DNA of 6,289 bases from Clostridiales bacterium. Its GTDB lineage: Bacteria > Bacillota > Clostridia > Oscillospirales > Acutalibacteraceae. Shown here piece after piece: positions 1-5,537 of the stretch (within the stretch, counting starts at the first letter, position 1; the number at the start of each line of letters is the position of its first letter). The position numbers and the translations under genes are program-made. Location of the stretch: contig DXVY01000103.1 of assembly GCA_019417145.1 (NCBI GenBank), positions 1-6,289 of the forward strand, given 5' to 3'. The notes below the pieces were generated by a model. That model was not told the DNA's origin, did no database searches, and was given only the letters and a program-made list of their open reading frames with translations.

Positions 1-191
1 ACCGATGCCTGCTCGCAGCCGGTACGGATCAATTCCCGTGAAGTACGTTCCCCTAGTATCGCATTTATGGAATCGATAATGATGGATTTGCCCGCGCCGG
101 TCTCGCCGGTCAGCAGATTCAATCCTTCTTCAAATTCCAGGGACGCCTTTTCGATCACGGCTATATTCTCAATATAAAGCTGTTTTAGCAT
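1..191 (-). CDS. recN: DNA repair protein RecN, N-terminal fragment (cut by window edge)
   Basis: Partial gene: 63 codons from the ATG at 191-189 are present and the reading frame runs off the left edge still open. The translation begins MLKQLYIENIAVIEKASLEF and contains a Walker A P-loop, GETGAGKS, at residues 29-36, followed by IIIDSINAILGERTSRELIR. This is the typical RecN start: an SMC-like ATPase head half with a strand-turn-strand before the P-loop and an 'ALxxLLGxRxSxxxIRxG'-type segment after it. RecN is a cytosolic SMC-like ATPase that acts early in recombinational repair of DNA double-strand breaks. The Walker B half, coiled coil and C-terminal head are outside the window. The start is supported by AAGGA at 203-199, seven bases upstream. 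The gene begins 19 bases after the argR stop, so it is probably the next cistron of the same operon. I saw no LexA-type operator in front of it. Confidence 0.95.
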   Translation of the reverse strand, partial: MLKQLYIENIAVIEKASLEFEEGLNLLTGETGAGKSIIIDSINAILGERTSRELIRTGCEQAS

Positions 192-198
192 AACGCCA

Positions 199-203
199 TC
201 CTT
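199..203 (-). promoter_or_regulatory. Ribosome binding site of recN
   Basis: AAGGA lies seven bases upstream of the ATG at 191-189, within the 19-base argR-recN gap. It fixes the recN start, which matters because only the N-terminus of the gene is visible. Confidence 0.75.
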
Positions 204-210
204 TTCAACC

Positions 211-678
211 TCAGAGGCGGGAAGATCCGCCGGCGATTATGGCCTTCAGGGATTTGACCAGCTCCAGCGCGGCGGTCTCATTCCGGGTTATGGCCAAAAT
301 GGTGTCGTCCCCGGCCAGGGTGCCCACCACCATTTCCCACTTCATGCTGTCCAGCGCGGCGGCCGCGCCCGGGGCCATGCCGGAATAACAATGGATGACC
401 ACATCGTTCATGGCGCAGTCGATCCGGATGACCGACCGGGCGAAGATGTCGCCGTAGGGCGCATCTCTGCCGGCGCGGGCGGCCTGGGGCGGCATGTATC
501 GGGAGCGCCCTGCCTCATCCACCGCCTTAACGATGCGCAGTTCCTTCATATCTCTGGATACGGTGGCCTGCGTGGCTTTGAAACCCTCCTGCCGCAGGAG
601 AGAGAGCAGCTCTTCCTGTGTGTCGATGGGACGCTCGGCAATCCAGGCCAGGATCCGTTCCTGTCTCTGCTTTTTCAT
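211..678 (-). CDS. argR: Arginine repressor ArgR/AhrC
   Basis: A 155-residue protein, the usual length of ArgR. The N-terminal half (about residues 1-65) is the winged helix-turn-helix DNA-binding domain, with the recognition-helix signature QATVSRDMKEL at 37-47, including the Ser-Arg pair at 41-42. The C-terminal half (about 80-150) is the hexamerisation and L-arginine-binding domain, with GTLAGDDTIL at 119-128 carrying the acidic pair D124-D125. The family binds ARG boxes as an arginine-loaded hexamer, repressing arginine biosynthesis and often activating catabolism. One oddity is the loop before the second half: it reads SGMAPGAAAALD (99-110), where AhrC and E. coli ArgR have a PGxAQ-type segment, so the arginine-contacting Gln appears replaced by Pro103. 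The ATG at 678 is set by a perfect AAGGAGG (693-687) eight bases upstream. The gene starts 16 bases after the nadK stop. I found no clear ARG box in the window. Confidence 0.96.
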   Translation of the reverse strand: MKKQRQERILAWIAERPIDTQEELLSLLRQEGFKATQATVSRDMKELRIVKAVDEAGRSRYMPPQAARAGRDAPYGDIFARSVIRIDCAMNDVVIHCYSGMAPGAAAALDSMKWEMVVGTLAGDDTILAITRNETAALELVKSLKAIIAGGSSRL

Positions 679-686
679 GTGTTCCC

Positions 687-693
687 CCTCCTT
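687..693 (-). promoter_or_regulatory. Ribosome binding site of argR
   Basis: AAGGAGG, a full match to the anti-Shine-Dalgarno core, lies eight bases before the argR ATG. It occupies almost all of the 16-base nadK-argR gap, leaving no room for a separate promoter there. Confidence 0.85.
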
Positions 694-694
694 A

Positions 695-1525
695 TCACAT
701 CAGTTTTCGGCTCAGGGTCTGATAAAAGGATCCGCTTTTGAGCTTGATCAGCCTAACCACCCGATCCGTAGCCCGGCAAATCTCAACCCGCGCGCCCGCT
801 TCCAGCGGATAGGCCTCTTCCCCGTCGATGCTCAGGTATACCCTTGTCCCCGGCGAGCCGGCGGCCGAAAGGGTAACACTGGCATCGGCCGAAAGCAGGA
901 TGGAACGGGAGAACAATGAATGGGGACAAATAGGGGTCAGCAGGATGCTTTCAATAGATGGGTCCAGAATAGGTCCTCCGGCCGACATGGAATAGGCGGT
1001 GGAGCCGCTGGGAGTGGCGGCGATCAGGCCGTCCGCCCGGTAGGAAATCTGTTCCCCGTCCAGTCCCACCGTAATATCGATCATGCGGGCCAGCGAACCC
1101 TTGGATATAACCGCGTCGTTCAGACAGTAGAACTCCTTGTTCTGGGACGGTATGGCGGCCTTTAGCAGCATGCGCGCCTCCAGCGAATACACGCCGGTCT
1201 TCAGCAGCGCCAGCCGATCCAGCTCGTCTCCCTCCAGACCCGCCATAAAGCCCACCCGGCCGGCGTTGACGCCCAGAACGGGCTTGCCCTCCAAGGCCGC
1301 TTTTTTAGCCGTGTGTAGGATGGTGCCGTCTCCACCGATGCAGATGATCCAGTCCGCCGCTTTGTAAACGGCCTCGTCCGGGCACGGCTCCCCCAATGTA
1401 AAGCAAGGGTAGACCGATGCGGGCAGCAAAAGGCCAATACCACATTGCGCAAGAATGGCCGCCGCACGGCCCACCAGGTCCCGGGTGCGTTCTTTATCCA
1501 GATTGGGAATGATTGCCGCTTTCAT
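695..1525 (-). CDS. nadK: NAD kinase
   Basis: A 276-residue cytosolic NAD kinase (PpnK family), which phosphorylates NAD+ to NADP+ using ATP or polyphosphate. The family motifs are present in order: the GGDGT nucleotide-binding/catalytic motif at 64-68 (IGGDGTIL), GVNAGRVGFMAGL at 85-97, the NAD-contacting NDAV at 136-139, and the second diphosphate-binding block at about 162-186 (core GLIAATPSGSTAYSMSAGGP). LTPICPHSLFSRSILL follows at 196-211. Length is normal and no key residue is missing. The ATG at 1525 is preceded by GGGAGG (1539-1534) with eight bases between, and lies 17 bases after the tlyA stop. In Clostridia nadK commonly sits between tlyA and argR, as here, whereas B. subtilis keeps it elsewhere. 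Start, reading frame and identity are all well supported. Confidence 0.97.
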   Translation of the reverse strand: MKAAIIPNLDKERTRDLVGRAAAILAQCGIGLLLPASVYPCFTLGEPCPDEAVYKAADWIICIGGDGTILHTAKKAALEGKPVLGVNAGRVGFMAGLEGDELDRLALLKTGVYSLEARMLLKAAIPSQNKEFYCLNDAVISKGSLARMIDITVGLDGEQISYRADGLIAATPSGSTAYSMSAGGPILDPSIESILLTPICPHSLFSRSILLSADASVTLSAAGSPGTRVYLSIDGEEAYPLEAGARVEICRATDRVVRLIKLKSGSFYQTLSRKLM

Positions 1526-1542
1526 GGGTACGCCCTCCCTTT

Positions 1543-2370
1543 CTACCCCTGCGCGGCGGCCGTTTTGGCCACGTCCAGCGCCGCGTGGGAAGCCCTTGTC
1601 ACATCCTCAGGGCTGTCGGCCGTATACTGTCCTTGTCCGTCCTTGATTAAATGGCATAAATATTCGATATTGCCCTCCGGCCCTTTGATGGGCGAATAGG
1701 TCAGATGGAGCACCGAAAAGCCGTTTTCCATTGCAAAGGCCGTAACCCTTTGGAGCACCTCCAAATGAACGGCCGGATCCCGCACAACGCCTTTTTTCCC
1801 CACCTTATCCTTTCCGGCCTCAAATTGGGGCTTGATCAGGCAGACGGCCTCGCCGGCCTCCCGCATGAGATCCCGCAGAACCGGCAGGATCAGGGTTAGG
1901 GAAATAAAAGAAACATCTACCGAGGCGAAATCCAACGGCTGGGTGATCTGTTCCTTGGTTACATATCGAAAATTGGTGCGTTCCAGGTTGACCACCCGGG
2001 GATCGGTTCGCAGTTTCCAGGCCAACTGGCCGTATCCTACGTCCACAGCGTAGACCCTTTCCGCTCCGTTTTGGAGCATACAGTCGGTAAAACCGCCGGT
2101 GGAGGCGCCGATGTCCGCGCAGGTCTTGCCCGCAAGGCGTAGGCCGAAGGACGCCATGGCCTTCTCCAGTTTCAATCCGCCCCGGCTTACATATTGCAGC
2201 GGGTTGGCACGTACCTGGATGTCATCCTCTTCAGAGACGGTCATGCCCGGCTTATCGGCCTTTTGGTTGTTTACAAAGACAACCCCGGCCATGATATAGG
2301 CCTTGGCCTTCTCCCGGCTTTCGGCCAATCCCCGCTGGGTCACCGCCTGGTCCAAGCGTATTTTTCCCAT
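1543..2370 (-). CDS. tlyA: TlyA family rRNA (cytidine-2'-O)-methyltransferase
   Basis: A 275-residue protein with an N-terminal S4 RNA-binding domain (about residues 2-60: IRLDQAVTQRGLAESREKAK, then AGVVFVNNQKADKPG) and an FtsJ/RrmJ-type Rossmann methyltransferase domain (about 62-245). The SAM-binding motif is DIGASTGGFTD at 86-96. The proposed catalytic tetrad of Mycobacterium tuberculosis TlyA (K69-D154-K182-E238) is matched by K67, D152 (DVSFIS), K180 (KPQFE) and E236 (GPEGNIEYL), all shifted by exactly two. The family 2'-O-methylates C1920 of 23S rRNA and, in the longer type II form, also C1409 of 16S rRNA. The complete S4 domain suggests the longer form, but that is inference. The older name 'hemolysin A' is probably misleading. 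The start ATG follows a purine-rich GGGGAGGAAGGG (2390-2379). The gene lies 27 bases after the dxs stop. Confidence 0.95.
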   Translation of the reverse strand: MGKIRLDQAVTQRGLAESREKAKAYIMAGVVFVNNQKADKPGMTVSEEDDIQVRANPLQYVSRGGLKLEKAMASFGLRLAGKTCADIGASTGGFTDCMLQNGAERVYAVDVGYGQLAWKLRTDPRVVNLERTNFRYVTKEQITQPLDFASVDVSFISLTLILPVLRDLMREAGEAVCLIKPQFEAGKDKVGKKGVVRDPAVHLEVLQRVTAFAMENGFSVLHLTYSPIKGPEGNIEYLCHLIKDGQGQYTADSPEDVTRASHAALDVAKTAAAQG

Positions 2371-2378
2371 TGATCCAG

Positions 2379-2390
2379 CCCTTCCTCCCC
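2379..2390 (-). promoter_or_regulatory. Ribosome binding site of tlyA
   Basis: GGGGAGGAAGGG sits between the dxs stop and the tlyA ATG. The GGAGG core is 13 bases from the ATG, which is long. The overlapping AAGG is nine bases away and may be the part that pairs. Confidence 0.6.
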
Positions 2391-2397
2391 GTATTCT

Positions 2398-4257
2398 TTA
2401 CGCTAGCTCTCGTCTGATTTTGGCGGCCATGGACGCGCCGTCCAGTCCATAGGCGCGCAAAGCGGCGTCTACAGTGGACTGAGGAACAAATACATCCGGG
2501 ATGGCCGTTAGGGAATAACGGCCGGTAAATCCCGCTTCCATTAGCTGCGCCGCCAAATGTTCGCCAATGCCGCCGGACCTGACGCCCTCCTCAAAAAAGT
2601 ATACGTCCGCATAGTCCCTAAGCCGATCCAGCAGACCCTCCGGCAGGGGCTTGATCCGGTTTAGCTTGAGAATATCCGCCTTAATCCCCTGCTCTTGCAG
2701 GAGTAGCCGGGCCTTACAGCCCTCGGCAAAAAGACGGCCGTAGGTCACGATTACCCGCTGCGCGTCCCCCTCTCCATATATGAGGAAGGGCGTGTCCTTA
2801 GGCGTGTAATCCGCCGGCAGTTCCGGCTCCCCGCCCCGGGGATACCGCACAGCCGCGGGATGCAGATCGCCGTCCAGCGCCCTGTCCAAGGCAAGCCGCA
2901 GCTCCGCAAAGCAGGCCGGCGCATAAACCGCCACATGGGGAATGCCGTTTAAAAAAGCGGCGTCAAATATGCCCTGATGGGTTTCCCCATCCTCTCCCAC
3001 GATACCCGCGCGGTCAATGGCCAGCACCAGGGGCAGCCGTTGTATGGCCGCGTCGTGTATAATCTGGTCATAGCCCCGTTGCAAAAAGGAGGAGTAAACC
3101 GCGAAGACCGGCTTCATGCCCGCCCGGGCCAGCCCCGCGCCAAAGGTGACGGCGTGTTCCTCGGCGATGCCCACGTCGAAAAAACGCTCCGGAAACCGAC
3201 GAGAGAAACTATATAGCCCGGTCCCGTTGGTCATGGCGGCGGTTATGGCGCAGATGCGCATGTCCTTTTGAGCTCTCTCGCAGAGCAGGCGGCCAAAGGT
3301 ATCGGAAAAGGTCGCTTTGTCGCCGGGACAAACGCCGGTCTCGATATCAAAGGCGGGCACGCCGTGGTAGTTGCCCGGGTCCTTTTCCGCGTGTTCATAG
3401 CCCTTGCCCTTGACCGTGCTCACATGGACCAGCACCGGTCGGCCTTCCTGTCGGGCCTGTTCCAGCACCGCGGTCAGACGCTCTAAGTCGTGCCCGTCCA
3501 CCGGACCCAGATAATGAAAGCCGAAGCTCTCAAAAATATTGGAATGGTAAATGGCGTTTTTAAGAAGAAATTTGGAATTGCGAAGGCTGTGATACAAATG
3601 ATCCCCGATCAGGGGCAACCGCTTAACCAGCCGTTCCACCCAGCGTTTAAACTTATAATAGGACGGCCGGGTGCGGATCAGGGTCAGGTATCGGGCCAAG
3701 GCCCCCATATTTTTAGAGATGGACATTTTGTTGTCATTGAGTACAACAATCAGATTTTCCTTGCTCCGCCCGGCGTTGTTCAGCGCCTCGTAGACCATAC
3801 CGCCGGTCATAGCCCCGTCGCCTATCACGGCGATCACATGTCCCGGCTGGCCGGACAGACGCTTGCCCTGGGCGATCCCCAGCGCAGCGGATATGGAATT
3901 GCTGGAATGCCCGGTTACAACGGGGTCATGCTCGCTTTCGTCCGGCCGCATAAAGCCGGAGAGCCCATTTTCCCTGCGCAGGGTAGAAAACTGTTCCCGG
4001 CGGCCGGTGAGCAGCTTGTGGGTATAGCATTGGTGGCCTACGTCGAAAATAATGGCGTCCCGAGGCGAATCGAAAACCCGGTGCAGGGCGACGGTCAGTT
4101 CCACGGCCCCAAGGTTGGAAGCCAAATGTCCGCCGGTTTGAGAAAGGGTCTGTAAAAGCAGCGCGCGGATTTCATCACAGAGCAGGGGCAATTCTTCAGG
4201 CGCCAGCTTTTTCAAATCTTCCGGACCGTTGATTTCATCGAGCAATGAAACATTCAC
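2398..4257 (-). CDS. dxs: 1-deoxy-D-xylulose-5-phosphate synthase
   Basis: Dxs is a thiamine-diphosphate enzyme that condenses pyruvate and glyceraldehyde 3-phosphate to DXP, the first step of the MEP isoprenoid pathway, also feeding thiamine and pyridoxal synthesis. With the start chosen here it has 619 residues, normal for the family. Visible motifs: GGH with His44 (active site), the ThDP/Mg motif IGDGAMTGG from about residue 145 through NDNKMS at 174-179, GTGL near 345-348, the ThDP-activating glutamate E366 in GIAEEHAV, Arg394 in FLQRGYDQ, and DRAGIVGEDGETHQG at 415-429 with Arg416, Asp423 and His427. The transketolase C-terminal domain covers about 490-610. The frame stays open nine bases further to a GTG at 4266, but that codon overlaps the Shine-Dalgarno sequence. 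The GTG at 4257 has ideal spacing and gives the family-like N-terminus MNVSLLDEINGPEDLKKL. The gene heads the conserved tlyA-nadK-argR-recN cluster. Confidence 0.96.
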   Translation of the reverse strand: MNVSLLDEINGPEDLKKLAPEELPLLCDEIRALLLQTLSQTGGHLASNLGAVELTVALHRVFDSPRDAIIFDVGHQCYTHKLLTGRREQFSTLRRENGLSGFMRPDESEHDPVVTGHSSNSISAALGIAQGKRLSGQPGHVIAVIGDGAMTGGMVYEALNNAGRSKENLIVVLNDNKMSISKNMGALARYLTLIRTRPSYYKFKRWVERLVKRLPLIGDHLYHSLRNSKFLLKNAIYHSNIFESFGFHYLGPVDGHDLERLTAVLEQARQEGRPVLVHVSTVKGKGYEHAEKDPGNYHGVPAFDIETGVCPGDKATFSDTFGRLLCERAQKDMRICAITAAMTNGTGLYSFSRRFPERFFDVGIAEEHAVTFGAGLARAGMKPVFAVYSSFLQRGYDQIIHDAAIQRLPLVLAIDRAGIVGEDGETHQGIFDAAFLNGIPHVAVYAPACFAELRLALDRALDGDLHPAAVRYPRGGEPELPADYTPKDTPFLIYGEGDAQRVIVTYGRLFAEGCKARLLLQEQGIKADILKLNRIKPLPEGLLDRLRDYADVYFFEEGVRSGGIGEHLAAQLMEAGFTGRYSLTAIPDVFVPQSTVDAALRAYGLDGASMAAKIRRELA

Positions 4258-4263
4258 ATCTGG

Positions 4264-4274
4264 CACCTCCCTTT
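4264..4274 (-). promoter_or_regulatory. Ribosome binding site that decides the dxs start
   Basis: AAAGGGAGGTG is a near-perfect anti-Shine-Dalgarno match (GGAGGTG intact). GGAGG ends at 4266, eight bases before the GTG at 4257-4255. The in-frame GTG at 4266-4264 is part of this element and so cannot be the start served by it. Confidence 0.85.
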
Positions 4275-4318
4275 ATTCTTCCAGTCTGTTTTCACCGGGC
4301 ACGCTTACCGCCACGCGC

Positions 4319-5374
4319 CTACCTTCTGGCCTTCAGGCGGGCGAACAGTCCGCCCCCATGCGCCTTGACAAAGGAAATCAGTCTGCCCAACAGGACGGAC
4401 AGGCCCGCCCGTCTCCATTTCAGCGGCAGGAGCATGCAGCGCATCATAAGGGAGCGAGGCCGCGCCAGGGCAAGGCTTTCCTGCAAACGAGGATTGGCCA
4501 GCATGGCGGCCACCCGCTCCCGGCGGGCCCTACCGGTCAGGGGGCTGGCGGCGCAGGTCAGATTTTCAATGCAGCCCACTGCGCGCTCGGCATGGCGGCG
4601 GGCAATCATCTCCCTGCTCGCCCCGTCGGCTATCCCCCAGTGGGCGTAGAGCTCCAGCATCCAGCCGTGCTCCTCTTCCCTTTTTTCATACATGCCCGCC
4701 TGATAACGGGCGGTTTCCGATTCCTTCCGTTCCCGCATAAAATGATAGCCGGCGGCCGGAATCAGAACCACCCGTTCCACATCCCGTATGACGGCCAGGT
4801 TGAAGGGAAAATCGTCCCAAAAGGTATCGGGAAAACAAATATTCTTCTCCCGGATATAATCGGCGCTGTATAACTTGTTCCAGGGCGGATAAAGCAGGTT
4901 TTGGTCAAAAAGCCGGGCGGCATCCCGCCGGAAGGCGACGCGATCATCATAGCGCCGCGCACCCGCCTCCAAAATTTGCCGAAACACGCCACCTCGAGAC
5001 TTCCTGGTATCAATAGCGAATCCGGCGATGACCAATTGGGCGTCTGCGGAAAAGGCGGCCTCCACCAGCCGTTCCAGCATATGCGGTTCGGCCCAGTCGT
5101 CCCCGTCCATAAAATATAAGTAGCGTCCGGTCGCCCGCTTGATCCCCGCGTTGCGGGCCGTAGGCGCGCCTGCATTTTTCTGGTGCAGGGCGGTAACCCG
5201 GCCGTCCCTTTCCGCATAGGCGTCACATATCCGTCCGCTGCCGTCGGTGGAGCCGTCGTCCACCAGGAATACCTCGAAATTTTCGTAGGTCTGGGATAAA
5301 AGACTGTCCACCGCCCGCTCTAAATAGGGCGCGACGTTGTAGATCGGTAGGATCACACTGACCACCGGCGGCAC
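4319..5374 (-). CDS. Family 2 glycosyltransferase (GT-A fold, EpsJ-like)
   Basis: A 351-residue protein. The N-terminal ~110 residues are a classic GT2 domain: VSVILPIYNVAPYLERAVDS from residue 5, VDDGSTD at 38-44 (nucleotide-sugar binding), NAGAPTARNAGI at 67-78, and FMDGDDW at 88-94, holding the DxD-like metal-binding acidic residues. The middle has PPWNKLYSADYI (163-174) and WDDFPFNLAVIRDVERVV (186-203), segments common in cell-surface polysaccharide GT2 enzymes. The C-terminus (about 305-351) is basic and moderately hydrophobic, perhaps membrane-associating, with no clear transmembrane helix. It probably transfers a sugar to an exopolysaccharide, capsule or wall glycan at the cytoplasmic membrane face; donor and acceptor cannot be told. 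The start is GTG at 5374, just after an in-frame TAG, with only a weak GGGGTG (5386-5381); GTG at 5365 is an alternative. It lies 61 bases before dxs with no terminator between, so it may be co-transcribed. Confidence 0.9.
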   Translation of the reverse strand: MPPVVSVILPIYNVAPYLERAVDSLLSQTYENFEVFLVDDGSTDGSGRICDAYAERDGRVTALHQKNAGAPTARNAGIKRATGRYLYFMDGDDWAEPHMLERLVEAAFSADAQLVIAGFAIDTRKSRGGVFRQILEAGARRYDDRVAFRRDAARLFDQNLLYPPWNKLYSADYIREKNICFPDTFWDDFPFNLAVIRDVERVVLIPAAGYHFMRERKESETARYQAGMYEKREEEHGWMLELYAHWGIADGASREMIARRHAERAVGCIENLTCAASPLTGRARRERVAAMLANPRLQESLALARPRSLMMRCMLLPLKWRRAGLSVLLGRLISFVKAHGGGLFARLKARR

Positions 5375-5410
5375 ATTCTACACCCCATTCCAGAGATATA
5401 CTTATAATAG

Positions 5411-5439
5411 AGTATAGCACAAATTGGTTTTGTATGCAA
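5411..5439 (-). promoter_or_regulatory. Promoter candidate for the glycosyltransferase-dxs-recN direction
   Basis: On the minus strand, TTGCAT (5439-5434) as a weak -35 is followed after exactly 17 bases by TATACT (5416-5411) as a -10, extended by TGC directly in front (TGCTATACT). Transcription would start near 5404, about 30 bases before the GTG of the glycosyltransferase. Because no other obvious promoter or terminator was seen before dxs, this may also be the promoter of the dxs cluster. The element match is seen; its activity is inferred. Confidence 0.6.
5419..5433. repeat. Short inverted repeat between -35 and -10
   Basis: ACAAA (5419-5423) and TTTGT (5429-5433) form a perfect five-base inverted repeat around TTGGT. 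It lies inside the spacer of the minus-strand promoter candidate, where a repressor could block RNA polymerase. The arms are short and A/T-rich, so chance is a fair explanation. Confidence 0.35.
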
Positions 5440-5456
5440 CTATATACGACTATATA
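5439..5456. repeat. Direct repeats of ACTATATA, ten-base period
   Basis: ACTATATA occurs at 5439-5446 and again at 5449-5456, ten bases apart, one turn of the helix. The pair sits immediately upstream of the -35 of the minus-strand promoter candidate, the position expected for an activator with tandem sites or an A/T-rich UP element. Confidence 0.5.
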
Positions 5457-5479
5457 TACAACCTGTTGCGGTTCCGGGC

Positions 5480-5509
5480 TTGTCCTCAACGGCCTCGGTA
5501 TGCTATACT
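5480..5509 (+). promoter_or_regulatory. Promoter candidate for the SDR gene
   Basis: TTGTCC (5480-5485, four of six -35 bases) is followed after 18 bases by TATACT (5504-5509), preceded by TGC to form an extended -10 (TGCTATACT). Transcription would start near 5516, giving a leader of about 20 bases with the ribosome binding site. The same nine-base extended -10 is used by the divergent promoter. Confidence 0.6.
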
Positions 5510-5522
5510 ATAACATAAAAAT

Positions 5523-5531
5523 GGAAGGCGG
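5523..5531 (+). promoter_or_regulatory. Ribosome binding site of the SDR gene
   Basis: GGAAGGCGG, continuing as TG, matches the anti-Shine-Dalgarno sequence with one mismatch in GGCGGTG. It lies six bases before the ATG at 5538. A six-codon reading frame (ATG 5521, MEGGAI) runs through it and stops in an ATGA overlap with the SDR start; it is probably chance. Confidence 0.6.
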
Positions 5532-5537
5532 TGCAAT

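Larger units (their letters stand above)
5375..5537. other. Divergent intergenic regulatory region
   Basis: This 163-base gap lies between the minus-strand glycosyltransferase and the plus-strand SDR. The half near the glycosyltransferase (about 5390-5460) is much richer in A/T than any coding part of the window. It holds one promoter candidate for each direction, a pair of direct repeats and a short inverted repeat, listed separately. No coding potential beyond tiny reading frames and no tRNA or terminator were seen. Confidence 0.7.

Noticed and set aside
1130..1142. GAAC-N5-GTTC, resembling a Gram-positive LexA (SOS) box
   Set aside because: The spacer is five bases instead of four and it lies deep inside nadK, far from the recN start.
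3490..4155. Long plus-strand reading frame of 221 codons antisense to dxs
   Set aside because: It mirrors dxs codons in a GC-rich gene, has no recognisable domain and lies fully within a gene whose catalytic motifs are all intact.
4246..4256. TGAA-ACA-TTCA inverted repeat near the dxs start, considered as an ARG box
   Set aside because: The spacing is far shorter than in an ArgR operator (TGAAT-N4-ATTCA type), and it falls in the first codons of dxs.
4275..4318. Possible terminator between the glycosyltransferase and dxs
   Set aside because: No stable GC-rich stem followed by a T-run on the minus strand could be found, so read-through is the simpler reading.
4229..4873. Plus-strand reading frame of 214 codons antisense to the glycosyltransferase and the dxs start
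   Set aside because: Low-complexity, Pro/Gly/Arg/His-rich translation typical of a shadow frame, and it crosses the real dxs ribosome binding site in the wrong direction.
5403..5408. Perfect TATAAT on the plus strand
   Set aside because: No -35-like sequence lies at the right distance upstream (5380-5385 is C-rich), and it is about 130 bases before the SDR start. It is probably part of the A/T-rich initial transcribed region of the opposite promoter.
5223..5489. Minus-strand frame of 88 codons starting upstream of the glycosyltransferase, including an ATG at 5376
   Set aside because: It is out of frame with the glycosyltransferase, covers the promoter region, and becomes shadow sequence inside the gene. 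The glycosyltransferase frame itself is unbroken from its first motif, so no frameshift is needed.
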